DNA from: Sinonovacula constricta
Lineage: Eukaryota > Mollusca > Bivalvia > Cardiida > Solecurtidae
Length of the DNA stretch: 64,000 bases
NCBI GenBank assembly: GCA_007844125.1
Contig: CM017567.1
Location: 5,134,808 to 5,198,807, forward strand
Direction of reading: 5' to 3'
A program made the position numbers and the translations under genes. The notes under the pieces were generated by a model. It was not told the origin of the DNA and searched no databases. It saw nothing but the letters and a program-made list of their open reading frames with translations. Of the stretch, positions 48,896 through 62,560 are shown piece by piece; within the stretch, counting starts at the first letter, position 1, and each line of letters opens with the position of its first letter.

Positions 48896-50407
48896 TGGCT
48901 TATAATGCCATGACATCATGTTCTAAAAGTGTCAAAAGTGAAATGTAAAAAATACGGGAAAAAAAACAACGAAATTTAGAAAACAACCTACCAACAAAAT
49001 AAAACGTAGTATTGTTAAGAGCTAATAAGTTAAAAAAAAGTTCATGAAAAGCCGAGGATTTATCCGCAGTTGGCATATTATATGTAAGAATGGTACTAAA
49101 ATCCCGATTTTATACCTACTGTGCAATCTCTCGTATAGGGCACGACTGGAGAGATGAAGAGACAAGAATTCCAACAGTAACTGTCTAATTATGGCTTTAA
49201 GTCACTGTTTTCATGTAGTCTCAACGACCTGTCCGGTCATCGTGTAATTTAAAAGCAATGCAAGTTCTTGACTGTAAAAGGGTCAATTGCTAGCAATGCA
49301 GTACAACGTAAAATTCCCGGGTTGTAACCGTCTGCAATACATTTTCTGATAAGTTTTGTAAAGTGGTCATAAAAGTTATTGAGACCCTTAATTTTCTTTA
49401 ACTTGTATAAAACATTTCCATAAAATGCAGGATGGCTTATGCCTTTCTGCATCAGTGTTTTCATACTGCTATTATACTTAGAAGCAATAAAACCATTGCG
49501 GTGAAAGAATTTTGAAAACGCCTTTCTTAATTTATGAAAATGAAAGCCTTGCTATAACAGTTTAGAAGAAATAATCAGGTTTCTGGCATTGAAATCTTCT
49601 AATTTAGTACAAACTCGTGCAAACCAGGCGTTGTCGGAAATGTTTTTCTTGCCAAGCATGTATTTTTTTAAAACAATTAATAGTGCACCATTTGCAGGTC
49701 AAAAACATTCATGCAATAAAGACTCAATCTAAAGCAGTGACACTTATTGTAAGATGCTGGATATGTTTAAATATATATTTGATATATGAAATGCGTTTTT
49801 AAGTGTCTGAATAGCACAGAAAATGAGCAATTGATGAAAATACTATCAGGACATTTTCTAAGGATCACTGAGAAAAGCTATCACAACAGCAAAAGTGATT
49901 TTATAAATGCCTTAATAAGTCAATAAAACAATATTATACAAACAATTTTCATTAATTTATTTTTATATTTTACTAGATTTAACAAATACAAAAATACAAG
50001 GTTAAAACTTTAGCTCATTTTATGTCTGATTACATTAAACTAATTACATGTGTTGTGTATTATCGTAAAGACGTACATGTATATATCTAACCACGATACT
50101 TAAACTAAATACTCATAAGATGATGTTTGATAATTCATTAAAAAGCACGGCGGTCAAATATACATTCATTTGACTTTATTTCATACATTCTTATTTATGA
50201 TCACGACAATGTTACTTGTGCAGTGTGGCTGTCGTATAAAAACTTCATGTAATCTATGTTGTCATTTAATTCAACCTATGAGGATTGTTACGTGTATTTT
50301 CTTTGATGGACATTGAACTTTGGTTCCTCAACTTCATCTTCACATGAACAGGATGCTTCAACTATTTACTCTTCACTGATCAGTTTGTTCTGTTGTGTTT
50401 TTTTATT

Positions 50408-50650
50408 AAAAGTTAATTGCAGTTATAATAAACCATTTCTGTGTGGTTTTTATAATCGAAATAATAATTCAAAATTAATTTCACTTATAATCAATCATGT
50501 TGTGTGTTTTTTATAATCGAAATGATAATTCAAAGGTATTTTCATTTATAATCAACCATTTTTGTGTAGTTTTTATAATCGAAATGATTATTCAAAATTA
50601 ATTTCACTTATAATCAACCATTTTTGTGTAGTTTTTTTATGAACGAAATG
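50408..50650. repeat. ~61-bp tandem repeat
   Basis: About 3.5 copies of an AT-rich unit containing TATAATCGAAATGATAATTC and TTATAATCAACCATTTTTGT, with TATAATCGA at 50451, 50512 and 50574. Open frames across it are periodic artefacts. Confidence 0.85.
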
Positions 50651-50811
50651 ATATCTCTTTCTTTTCTAAACACTCTGTGGACTTTATTTTTCAATGACGT
50701 CACTTCTTTCGTAATAACTTACCAAAGTAAACATCAACGCTTGGCCATTTTGTATTCAAATAGATCGATTTTCTTTTCAATGCTTGCGTTTGATAAACCC
50801 ATCAGGAAGTG

Positions 50812-51010
50812 AGAGTTTTGAGCTCTGCACCCCAGTCGGCCCATATTGCCGACTGACCGTTCCCAGGTGGTAACTGCCAGGTTTGCTATTTTCGTTTAAT
50901 GACTCATCACAAATTTGTTCTTGCTTTTCTCTTGGCTTGTGAAATACATTTGTCCTGTGCCTTTTCGGAGTTTGGTATATGTTGCAATGCTCATAGGACT
51001 GTCCACATAT
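50812..51010 (-). repeat. Dispersed repeat family R1, inverted copy
   Basis: On the plus strand it shows GCCGACTGACCGTTCCCAGG, GGTAACTGCCAGGTTTGC and GTTGCAATGCTCATAGGACT. These are the reverse complement of landmarks in the copy at 43725-44035. Confidence 0.6.
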
Positions 51011-54000
51011 TCTTATTTACCCATAGCGCGTTGTATTTGACTGTTGCATTTTAAAAAGGGAAACGGTAGTCATACTAGATATGTAAAGCAGGTAGAATGT
51101 ATGCGGAACTTGACATTAAAATCTTAAAGATTTATCACTAGAATTATAGATTCAGCCATATTTTGTTCTAGTTAAAAAAACTATTCTGTACTTAATTGTA
51201 TGGCTATAGAACACAGATATGTGTTCTACTCTAAGACTTTCGATTGCCGGTTCTAACAATTTCGAAGTTCAACTTTATCTTTATTTTGAGAGACGACTTC
51301 GGTGTTTTTTTTCTTTTAAAATTCAGGCGGTTTATAGACAAACTGAGACAACATATTTAATCTTCCAACTTTTTAGGGAAAATGATTTTATCAACAATTG
51401 CAGAAAAATGGTTTGAGAATTGCAGTTGTTTTCGTCTAGTCTTAAATATTTGTTCTGCAAGCCAGTGTTGGTTATGTCTTAGACAAGACAAAATGGCGTT
51501 TGTATAAAACATATGAATTGTTTAAACACACGCATGCATTGATTAAGTTTTGCAGAAACAAATATGTTAAATAAGCAGAGTTTGTCTGAGCTAAGTGTAT
51601 TAAGAATAGCAAATTATTTTCTATGTTCATATTGCACAAATACTATTCAGCCTTGCTAATGAACAACCTGACAGAAATGTTAGAGTACATCTATCAATTC
51701 ATCGTCGTATCAGACTCAGTGTTTCGATATTTCCATTTTATTTAGACAGTCCCAGAAAACGTGTCATTAGTGTGTAATGCTTTTGATAAATTGATGCAAG
51801 ATGAAAGGCCATTGGATGAAATTGGTTTCAAAATGATTTTAACATAGAAAATCTTGATTTATTATCGCTTTCAGAACATAAATGGCTATCCATTTCACAT
51901 AAAATAACTAGCAGAATAAATTAAGTCACAGAAAGTGAAATACGTAGAATTTTAATAATTGCGTTTTTTTTATTGATTTCACTAAATACAATCTGAGTAA
52001 AATAAACGAAAGAAAAAATATTTTAATTGTTGCATGACATAATACCAATACTTTTACTGACTATTGTTGTCTCTCTATCTTCTTCTTTTTGTTCCTTTGA
52101 AAGTGAAAAAACAATATCTATAAAAGGGTTTGTCAAGCAACAGTTATACACATAGATTTTAATAAATGACATACGATTTTATTGCAAGTGGTTATTTTCA
52201 ATTTATAATTTTCAGTGCATTCTACTTCAGGCTTCCCCGAGGTAAATTTCAACAATAATTGATCTCTTACTTGCAGAACGTATAATTCGTATCACATTAT
52301 CTAAAATCCCTACTCTTTTAAAAAAATCATTTAAGAAAGTGTTGTTCTAGCATTTACATCGGAAGATCTTCCTATACTTTCCAAAAAAAAAAATATGATA
52401 CCCTACGACAGTGAAAATTGCCCATTAAATCACCGTCAGAAATAGATTAAAATAACTTTATAAACTCATCACTGGTGTTGCTCCCTGATTGGCATTCTTG
52501 ATATATTGCATTTTATTACACAGATCGAAGGGAAATTGAAAGTGTTAAATTAAAGTATGAAATCTTATTTTGTTTAGAAGTGTCTTTGGCCAGAGGGATC
52601 TTAAACATTTCCCTTTCTTATTATCATTTTAAATTTTGATCAATTTCACTGTTTTACTGGTGATTTTATTATAAATTCAATAGGTTGGCGCCTGTGCGAT
52701 ATTCTTTGCATAATTGTCGTTTAGGGCGTTGTTACAATTATAAACAGGTTAGTAATACACGTTTTCGGTACTTTTTTCATTTGAAGGTTGCGTTTTGGAG
52801 GACGTTTAATTTTGACAATGAAGCAATAGATATTTTTCAAATATTAATATGCTGAGAACTTTTGCCGATGCCCAGTTTTGACTGCTTATGTCTATGGGTA
52901 ATATCTATTAAAGGAACCAAAAGAAAGAAATATATTTGTACAATCAATACACTAATAAGGCGTGTTTTGAAGATTTTAAAAAGAATATGATACACTAGCT
53001 ATGCTTCATTGCCATTCATGTAAATCCAAACAACACACATAGTCCAGAGAAACAAATGTACGATATAAAATGTGTGCCCTTGCAAATTACTCGAATATTT
53101 GTCGAAACAATGTAAGTACTTTTAACACTAGAATAAAGAGTAATTTTGAATCTTAATATGTGATCAACCCAATCTAAAACAAAAGATGTTTAGTTTATGT
53201 TATTACATTGAATGACTCATAATCCATCACTGCTTCGCAAGATAAACTATGTCAATAGTAAAAGTCGCTGTATCATATGATTGTAGATTTCTGATTTTTA
53301 GACAGTAGTCTGTCGGAAAAACAGTATTCGTTAAAGAGCAAATTTATGAATATTCGATAAATAGATATTAACTTATTAATATTAATGTGTATGTGTTCTG
53401 ACCTTTTATATTAATCGAAGCTGCACCTTTCTAATGAGTGTTGATACCTGATAAGGAATATATTAAATGAAATTCGTATTACCTATTTTTGTAAAGTTCA
53501 CATAAGCACAAAACACATTTTTATGAAGAGCATGTGTTCGGTTCTAAACATCTAAACATATGTACTTTCATTTGTATAGAGTCTAGAGAATTTCCGGCAA
53601 AATAAACATTTATTGACTAGTAATACCTAAACTGGAGCTTTTTCTCTTATGTACAACAACTAAATACATTCTTACTTTTCGTGGAAGGAAGTAAAGTACC
53701 TTGCAGAAAAAAGTCCTTATATAGTCAAGCTATGCTGTGCTATGCTGTGTTTTCTTGGCTAGAACTTGGTTTCTCGACGCGCTAGACATGGCATTGTCGT
53801 AACACTACATTATTTTTGGCATCGTAATTGTTCCAATCACAATTCCCATGCCTCTCTAGGATTTAATAGACTGCGGAGACAATCATGTTTTTTTACACTT
53901 TTTCTGTTTAGTCAGCGTATAATAGAATATGCTTACAAAGGATATTTCGCTGTTGTATGTTGTTTCATTCAAACAAAACTTAAATATTTTTGGTAACCGT

Positions 54001-54589
54001 GCACTTGATTGGCATCGATATCAGGAACTTTTAAATAATCTTATATTTCTAACTATAAAGTCCAGTATCCGTACTTCATTGTGCTTATCCTTTTAAATCC
54101 ACGTAAGTGTTTGCAACACATTTTGTCAGGTACTAAACTAATTTTGAACTTGAATGTTGGAACAGTATAGAGACAGTGTGATCTAATCAAATTGCGATGT
54201 AAAAAAGAGGATATCAGTAATTTTCGTATTTTTTTAGAAAACAAATATAAGTGTAAACGCCTTAATATATAACAATATATTTTTTCAATATATGTGAGTA
54301 GTACCTGAAGGAACTGTTTATATATTTTTCATTTAATTGAACAATGCTGCTGCATTTGGTGTTTCTTCATATCACAGGAAGAGAGAATCTGATTGAGTTT
54401 TTCCGGTTGTTCTGTCGTCGCCTTTGTTCTAATGTTTGCGACTTTTAAATATGATTTAAACAGTCGCCGGTGCATCCAGGGCTGTTGGACTTGATGCCGT
54501 TGATATATCTGTCGTGATCAATGCCATAATCTTCTGCTTTATTCGTGTTCATGAAATAATGTTGGAGACGACTTACTAATGTTTGTTGA
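51011..54589. other. AT-rich non-coding DNA, no gene seen
   Basis: I found no domain, splice-consistent frame, RNA gene or clear repeat in this stretch. The open frames present are short and of low complexity. Confidence 0.5.
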
Positions 54590-55080
54590 TAAGAATAAGA
54601 AAACAAGCAAAGGGTCCATGAAAATTATCATAAATATCAAAATTCAAACTACTCCTAGATAGGGCATAGAAAATAAATGTAAAAATGACAAAATCACAGG
54701 GACGAACATATCTCACAAAAATAAAAACCTACAGTGACAGCTATGGAACGGTCAGACAGAAATAGACCGACTTTGGTGTATAAGCCTACTTTGTGGGGTG
54801 CTCTAATTTCACACTTCCTGGGTTTTTTTCATCATGGTTAAAGAATGTAAATAAAGATGTCCTATAAAACTAACAGTAAGCAGCTGCATCGGTAGTTAAA
54901 ACTGACAAACATACAATTTACAAACAAAAAACCACTAATTATGATAAACTAATAACATGTGTAAAATATGTTCAGGACACAACAGCCTCGGCAACCTTCC
55001 GGTCCTAACGAGAGAGTCGTTTGAATTAAAACAGTCCAAGCAATGACGCACATCAAGAACTAGTCATTGACGTCATGCGA
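54590..55080 (+). repeat. Dispersed repeat family R1, copy
   Basis: AATAAGAAAACAAGCAAAGG...GGTCCATGAAAATTATC is followed by CTATGGAACGGTCAGACAGA, GCACTTCCTGGGTT-type sequence (CACACTTCCTGGG) and AACAGTAAGCAGCTGCATCG, then GAGAGAGTCGTTTGAATTAA and AACAGTCCAAGC. This matches the order at 48256-48770. Confidence 0.65.
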
Positions 55081-55189
55081 TAAAAATGTAATGAAGTCAG
55101 ATGAAAGATAACACTTGTGCAGTTTTCTAAAGAAATTAAAGTAAATAAATAAGAAGCTTTTACTGCAACCTGGTTATGGTAAGTGCAAG

Positions 55190-55990
55190 TTACAAAGTCG
55201 TATACGATATAAACTACTTTACAGCATACTAATTATTGTCGTCAGGAAAAGAAAAGTTAAAACGAATATCAGTTGATACAGTTATACACTGACACTGATA
55301 CATACACTGAAAACATGTTCGATACATTAAAAAACGAACACTTAACAATGATAGAGGACAATGATAGAGGAATTTAAGACTCGCTCAGGCTCTATGCTGT
55401 ATAACCTAAGGCCAGTAATTACAAGTGTCCAAGGCACCGTTCCTAATATAATTGTCTATGTTTTCATTATTGTGTGTATTGAATCAATCAACTAATTTGC
55501 ACGAGACTGAACCGTTCGATGAATATAAATGTAGACTGTGAGACGCAATCTAAGCATCAGCCAATTTACACAGTAGAAAAATCAGCAGAATTTCATCAGC
55601 TACTCCTTCTTCCTTTATTGTTATTGTAATTGTTATTGTAATCTCTAAAAAGATAAATTTATCTTAGTAAAATGGTCTAATCAGAGCTTGATAAATTTAG
55701 CCAGTATTATTTCGGCGATAATAAATTGTCTTTGCATGTTCCTAGCAATGTTATGTAATGTAATTTTATTCAGAATATTTCATACAAATGAACGACGTAT
55801 TTTGTAAAATACACTCTTTAATTCTACAGATCCAACAAAAATGAAGTCCAATTTTATACGTATGGACGCACTAATAAGTGGTTTTAGATATACATATTTG
55901 GCTCAAACATTGGTATTCTCTCTCTTCTTGCGAGTTCAATAAGAATCCTGGTATCAAACCGAAAATCAAATGGAAACAGTTCGTTCATTA
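55190..55990. repeat. Long diverged repeat block, copy 2 (first part)
   Basis: Diverged but collinear with 42340-43080: CAGGCTCTATGCTGTATAAC against CAGGCTCTGTGCTATATAAC, the ACCGTTCCTAATATAAT stretch, TTGGCTC, and ATCAAACCGAAAATCAAATG against TTCAAACCAAAGATCATCTG. Confidence 0.6.
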
Positions 55991-56340
55991 ATAATTACGT
56001 ACCGGTAAGGACAATGCTATGAAATTGACTTCGTGAAAGATTTGATGGGTGTCGTAAGGTTGTTTATGTAAAATATTTAAATCGTAATCGTTAAAACAGA
56101 CAGTAGAAACTTTCGCAACTTGTCGTGCATTTCTGCATAGGCAAAACGTTACCGTAGGATAGAAATACTGATACTGTCTATTATGTATTGAATACAATAG
56201 CAAATAAGTTTTATCCTTTTGACAAACAAAATTTGCTGTTGAGTTTTTTTTACTCATCAATGTGTTTGAAGAGAAACTTTCTTTTGAGACAAATACGAAA
56301 ACGCTATTAAAGTTGAAATATCGCATCATTATTCTTTCCA

Positions 56341-56611
56341 ACACCCGGTACGGGAGGCCCCGGGTTTGATTTCGGGTCGCTTCATGCCAGTGTCATTTAA
56401 ATTTGTTCGATGTATTGCTACCGCCCATGCAGTTATAAGGTTAGTTCTACGAATGATCAACCCGTGTCAGGATAATGTGACTGGGTTTGATATTATGCCA
56501 GGTGTTCGCGGTAAGCTATACAAAGTTAAGGCAGCACTATGTATGCATAAAGTGGTCAACGTTTCTAAATATCTAAAATACAGTTGGTTGGGTGATACAC
56601 ACAACAAACAA
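56341..56611 (+). mobile_element. tRNA-derived SINE, diverged second copy
   Basis: GGTACGGGAGGCCCCGGGTT (box B region, mutated to GGTTTGATTTC) is followed by GTGTCAGGATAATGTGACTG, ATGCCAGGTGTTCGCGGTA, AAGGCAGCACTATG and a tail ACAGTTGGTTGGGTGATAC then ACAACAAACAACC. All are in the same order as in the copy at 3498-3808. The box A end is missing. The open frame at 56366-56719 lies on this SINE and is not a gene. Confidence 0.8.
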
Positions 56612-58189
56612 CCCCGTCTCGCTAGTTCCTTTTTCAAATGCATTACAGCGACTCGACATTTTGTTTGTCACTTTAGCGGTTTGGGAGGAGGAAGACCTCT
56701 GATATATTTCTCGCTATAACCCACTGCGCTCCGCTAATCAAACGCGGATAGAGGCCAAGAATGTATAGGAGTTACTTGCCAGTGAGTGTAAACCTCGACC
56801 TGTTCAACACGCTGTCTTAAAGGTATTGCTGTGCAAAGTATATTGTTAACGATAGACCTTAACAAGGAATATCTCGTTAAACGAAAGTATTCATAAAATA
56901 AGCAGTTGCGCTTGAGTATCCACAAATGTATCCATACTTCAAATAAAAAAATAATAAATCAATAATAAATTTTGGGCCGATAAATATTTTTATTAACGCA
57001 TGTTAAGTTGCAGACTACAGTACTGAAAATCATGAAATTGACAAACGGAACGGAGTGGAAATGGAAATGAAACGTTTTTCGTTTCCTGTTGAAACGGAAA
57101 CGGAACGGAGTGGAAATGGAAATGCAACGGAGCGCTACAAACGCTTGAAACGGTGTAAACGGTATAAACGCTATAACCGGAGCGCTTGGAACGCTAGAAA
57201 CGGTAGAAACGGAAAAATCGGAATGCTCGAAACGGTAGAGTTATTTTCACTACCGCTTCAAACGTTTCTAGGTCACCCGATTATTTATAGTAACATTTCA
57301 ACCGTTTCTTGGTACGAAATAAATTTAAACGAACACAATAACTGGCTTCAATTTATCAACACAAACGCGCTTTTATATGTACTCTGCAGAAAGAAATAAC
57401 ATAAATTATTATCAAAAAATCGTATTTATCAAACTTGTACATTACAGTTCCGAAACCGCACGAGTTGTCCAAGTCATCGTGTACCGTTAAAACAGAAACT
57501 GCACTAAAAATCACTCCGCACGATAAAACACGCAATTTAACTATAATATTGCGTTTCTGTCGAAACTGATGTTTTAATTAATTCCAATGAATAGCTTAAC
57601 ATCCGCCTTGGATCGACATTCTTAGTCTTCATTGTTTGGCATATGAAGATAGTGTGTACACAGCTGTCATTACACGTATGCGCGCGCAATGTCGCAGCAT
57701 TTCCCGAGTTTGAATTTTCGCTAATTACTTTGTAGCTGCATGGTCCGTTCCCGGATCAACTACGCCAATCATTTTTGTGTGAACATACTTGCTTAAATTA
57801 TTTTTCATTTACAAAGAATGCATTGCGTGGTACAAAATAATGTTAGTTAATGAAATTAAACCTCAACCAAAAGAAGGTAACACATCTCATATAACACAAA
57901 AAACATAAAACAACTACACATAAAACAAACAAACAATGCTATGTATTATTGCAAGGTGTGACCCAATCAAGAACCAATAACATCCTCCCCGGCACTCAGA
58001 GCCAATGACAAGTATGATCCTAAAGTTCAACGTCTGAATAACCATAGATTGCCAAATAGTGCACGTATACAATCATCGATTGACAGTTAAATGAAACAAC
58101 CGTGATAAAAACTTACATCACGATAAATATTAAAGACATAATAATCATTACCGCCATTAAATTCACCTGATCACACATGATCATCATCA

Positions 58190-58385
58190 GGATCCCATAT
58201 TACTTATATAATCACCACTAATCATCATCAAAAGCAGCATCACCGGCATCACGATCTACATCATAATCGTCATGAGCATCAGCATCACCGTAACCGTTAT
58301 TACCATTTACATTATAATCATAAACAGCATCGGTATCACCGTCATCATTATCAGCAGAAGCAGCAGTAGCAGCAGCAGCACAGTC
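58190..58385. repeat. Imperfect (ATC)n/(AGC)n trinucleotide tract
   Basis: Repeated ATCATC, AGCATCACC and AGCAGCAGC triplets. The open frame across it (58272-58529, rich in I, S and T) is a low-complexity artefact. Confidence 0.8.
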
Positions 58386-60259
58386 ATTTACATCATCATT
58401 ACTTTAGTTACAGGGTTATGGATATGTATTTTATTTTATCTTGCCTCTTTGTCAAGCAAAGTTTCTTCTGCTTCTAATCTTAATTGTTATATATCTTATA
58501 ATGAACAATGTTGTAAATTTGGACAATAGTATCAAAATTCCTATTTCTAAATGCATAGTTCCCATAATGCGCTGGAACATATATAGGATTAATCGGAATT
58601 CGTGGCCCGCGATTAAGAATCTGCATACAACTTTTGACTTTACTTGACTTGCAACTATTTGAATGAGGCCTGGCTACGGCTCATTTTCCCATTCATGTCT
58701 TGAATGTTCTATGCCAAAATGTGGTCTAATGAGGGCCCTACCGGGTACTTAATTTTTGTACCCATTTAAAGATAGAAATATATTAATTTAAAATATATCG
58801 TTTTGTAAATTGATATTATGTTTCTCCATGCGCGTGGGTAGGGTTCATGCCATCATAAAGTTCTACTCTAATTGAATCCCTAATTTTAAGACATGAGCGG
58901 ACACCCCAACTAATTAAGCTAATTGGCAGTTTTATGACACCTTGTTTGTCTAGTGGACAGGAAGTGTGACCATGTTTTGGCGTTATTTCCACTTCGCAAG
59001 AACACATGCATCCTCTATGCAGCTGTGTTTGAAAATGTCACCTTATGGCAGTCGCGTGGTTTATGACCTTCACCTTTTAAAGGGCAATATGCATTGACTT
59101 ACGCGAGGACAACAAAAAGGACAAAACACTAAGGTGCACGATATCTTTTTTTGCTCATAAAAGGACCTAACGCTATATTTAGTAGTACCCACAATGGTGC
59201 ACCCTTTCCCCACCCACTATTTTTTAGTTTAAGAAGAGGAAACGTGGATGTGGGGATTGGGGATTTCTTATAGTAAATACTACATTAATTGTCGTGTTTT
59301 TTTGTAAATAATGTTATCAAGAGAAGACACATCAAGGAACACAGTCTAATGTATATTTTCACCTCGTGTTTATTGCAAATGTATTATTTCAATGGCTCGC
59401 CTATTCTTTTGTAGTTAATCCATACCTTAAATATAAATAATACCTTTATAAAAGTGTTTATGATCATTTAAAGGACTAAAAAGTTTTTGTAAGGACATTT
59501 ATATAAGTAAAAACATGCGCAGTCTGACATATTACTACATAGTACAGTTTCCTCCCTCCACTATCATTCCTTTAGAACTTATATTTATGCCGCGAAGGTA
59601 AATCGTCAATAACGTTGCATATTTTTTCATAGCACACGCCGTTCACGCGTACTTACCATTTTTAATCCCTAAACAGTACCCAGCGTTCACACCCTCTCTA
59701 TCTTCTAAATGGCAGCTTGAAGACAATTATCGATCGATATCATGTTGCACAGTATTGAGAGAAATAATAGGTCGGTCAATTTGAAACAAAATAAAATCTT
59801 TTCGGCGACTTCAAATGATAGTGACCGGCGATTGTTTCCCAGAATATTCTTTGATGTTGCAGTGTTAGCCAGAGAGCCCTTCTCTCCAGAAAGAAATTAC
59901 ACCGCATCTAATGATTTATTTGTTCACCGCCTTTTTTTGTTACAACCTTGGAGAAATCACATTGATATAATAAGCGACTTCATGTTATAAGTGCGTGAAC
60001 AATATTGTTAACAGCCGTTAATTGGCGCTAATATGTGCAAACCGAAAACACAACAACACACACTTGTTTCTAAGAAAGTTGTTTGTTCTATGAGACTTTA
60101 TGTATGTGCCTGTTTTCGACAAAACAACATGTTCATGTTTATATGAGATAATCATTTTAACCATGAAATGTGACTGTAGTGAGTAATACTTATCTAAAAT
60201 TATTGGATATTACACGTTTCTATCAGCGAGACGTTAAATCTAAAGTCCGCCATATAACA

Positions 60260-60425
60260 AATATCGGAAAGGGGCAAACATTCGCCTTTTTATTTTGGCA
60301 GTGGGGATGGGGGTAAACGCTGGGCCTTTTTATTTGAAGGACCTTTTTATTTGAAGGGGAGAGGGGGTGGCAAACGTCCGGTCTGCACTTATAGGGGCGG
60401 GGGGCAAACGTCCGGGGGCAAGTTT
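60260..60425. repeat. G-rich short repeats
   Basis: Recurring GGGGCAAAC(G/A)TTCG or GTCCG and CTTTTTATTTGAAGG motifs, each two or three times. A small imperfect repeat patch with G runs that could form G-quadruplex-like structures. Confidence 0.5.
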
Positions 60426-61299
60426 TAAAAAAAATTGTGTGTGATATCGTCTTATTTTAAGGTCGGATCACCATTACGCTTTTTTTGCGGATTAACACGT
60501 CACAGAGAAGTAACTTTTTAGAATACTGGGTGTGTGTGGACCATATTTGAAAGTTATTTCTTGTTTGTTTATTCCGGGATATGACGTCTGGCGAAGACAA
60601 GTAGGTAGGCATCTTCTCAATACTGCACTCCCTGAATTTTGAGGATTATTTGCAGGTGCTGGTTGTTAAGGGTATTTTTTGTCTGCAATTTCCCTCCGGG
60701 TTACTGACACTGAATATCCTTGTCGCAAACAATCTACTGCCGATTCCTTTTTATGTGATGGAAGACTTTTGCCTCTCCCTAGAATGTTTACTTCTTTCGT
60801 CATTTTGCAAACACACCGGAAGTACTTTACCCTTAGAAATTTATTAAACGAAATTTTTAGTCAAAATAGGAACGGAGCGAAACGGAACGCTTGAAACGGT
60901 AGAAACGGAAGAAACGATAGAAACGCTGGAAGCGTTTGAAATGCAGCGCTGGAAGCGAATAAAACGAAACGGAAACGCAACGGAAGCGGAATGGAAACGG
61001 AGCGGCAAACGCTTCCAACTGAAATGGAAACGAAACGGAGTGGAAACGGGAAAATTGTCAATTTCGTGATTTTCAGTACTGTACCTCACAAAGTGAATCA
61101 AAATCATTACATCATTATATATCATTATATCATTACAACTTTCAATTTAGCCATCATTTAAAAGAAATAGACGCACGGTCTAAACAACATCAAATTTCAT
61201 TAAACCAAGACAGTAATAAGTTTTATACGGGTGTTTTGGAGAAGGCATTTTCATTCAAATGGCCAGGTTCTTGTCTTTTACATCTATCTGAGAAAGTTC

Positions 61300-62560
61300 A
61301 TAATTGTCCGAATGGTAAGCAACGAGCAGTACTCGTTCAATCATTAAGAACAAAGAGCGTTTTATCAAATGGCATTACTATACAATATAAGATAAGGTCA
61401 TTAGGAACGAAGTAGACTTGAACATCTTTACTTCATGGACATTTCTTCAGACGAACATGGTTCTCCGATAAATTTAAGTTATAAATCATTGTTTATGAAG
61501 ATTATTATTAATGTTCTATCGACAGCTTAGCGTGCGTGAACAGTATTAAAAGCTTTAGAAAGAGTATTTAGTTTAAAGCAACGCTTTCATGAACGTCTGT
61601 GATATTGTTTGATGGCATGCAATATTTCGTTTATGCGACTAAATAAATAATAATCTACAACATGAAATAGATATTTCGGCCAACTAATGCTGTTTAAAAT
61701 TTAAAGAAAAATATACATAATCTATGCTAAATAAATGTGTGTGTGTTTGTCGTATAAACAGAAATATAGCCTATCATATGTTCAGATTATAACTTGTGAT
61801 GAGCATTTATAGCAAATCACGACGTTCATTTGGCCTCGCTTAATATGATTTTGATAAAGGCATTTTTATGTTACATGTAAATACATTTATGTTACATACA
61901 TTTATGTTGGTTAGTCTGTAAATTCTTCATTTCTGCCACAGCCAATTCACATACTTTGTTCAAAGATGTATTTCTTTTTAAATTAACGTTGTTGTTTTTT
62001 TAATATTTTCCCTCTTGTATTTTTAACATTCTGTTTTTCAAATATGGTAAATTAATTGGGGTTTTCCTAATGTTAAATTATAGGTATATTCCAAGTCCGT
62101 GGTTTATAGCCTTATCACAGAACACTGTTGTTTTTTCAATTTACATTTTGCTAAAATATTTGCATACAAATATGAAATATGCTGCTTTTTTATATTGGGT
62201 AAAGATTTTCCTAACCGCACACAACTGACTGACGCTTTGATGTCTATTGCGATGTTTATCTTAGCGCAATGAGTTTAAGGGCATTATTTGCAGACATTAA
62301 TCAAATATTCACGTTGTATCAGAAAGTCAAGCTTTGCTTGTTTTTGTGAAGTGAAAATTTTTTAAGTGGTCATTACGCAAATGGAACATTATCTCAATTT
62401 ATAGGAAACATGCCGGTGTTATTTAACTTTTCTGATCAAACTTAACATTGAGTAAATGTTGTTTTAACACTCAATTAGTGTTTTAAATTGTGGAAGTGAA
62501 TGCTTTAAACATTCGTCATATCGCCTAATTGAATTACAATAAACTATTTTAAACCCGTTG
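61300..62560. repeat. Long diverged repeat block, copy 3 (second part)
   Basis: Collinear with 43400-44960: TTTCGTTTATGCGACTAAAT against TTTTGTTTACGCGACTACAC, TTTGATGTCTATTGCGATGT against TTGATGTCTATTGCCAATGT, GGTCATTACGCAAATGGAAC against GGTCATTACGCAAATAAAAC, and CATATCGCC followed by ACAATAAACTATTTTAAAC against CAATGGACCGTTTTAAAC. Confidence 0.6.

Larger units (their letters stand above)
57018..61081. mobile_element. 4.06-kb TA-flanked element with 27-bp terminal inverted repeats
   Basis: The left end reads CAGTACTGAAAATCATGAAA..., and the right end, on the minus strand, reads CAGTACTGAAAATCACGAAA...; one mismatch is seen over about 27 bp. Both ends are flanked by TA (57016-57017 and 61082-61083), as expected for Tc1/mariner-like insertion. 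Just inside each end lies a purine-rich (GGAAACGGAACG)-like tract, in the same plus-strand orientation at both ends (57045-57235 and 60870-61050). No transposase is recognised inside. It may be a non-autonomous element, or two halves of a short element flanking unrelated DNA. It interrupts a copy of the long repeat block. Confidence 0.6.

Noticed and set aside
56366..56719. 117-residue plus-strand frame
   Set aside because: Its first two thirds are the translation of a diverged SINE copy.
58272..58647. Open frames over the trinucleotide tract, rich in I, S and T
   Set aside because: Low-complexity translation of ATC/AGC repeats.
59742..59990. 82-residue plus-strand frame
   Set aside because: No recognisable domain, no splice support, and located within a non-autonomous-looking element; length is within chance expectation.
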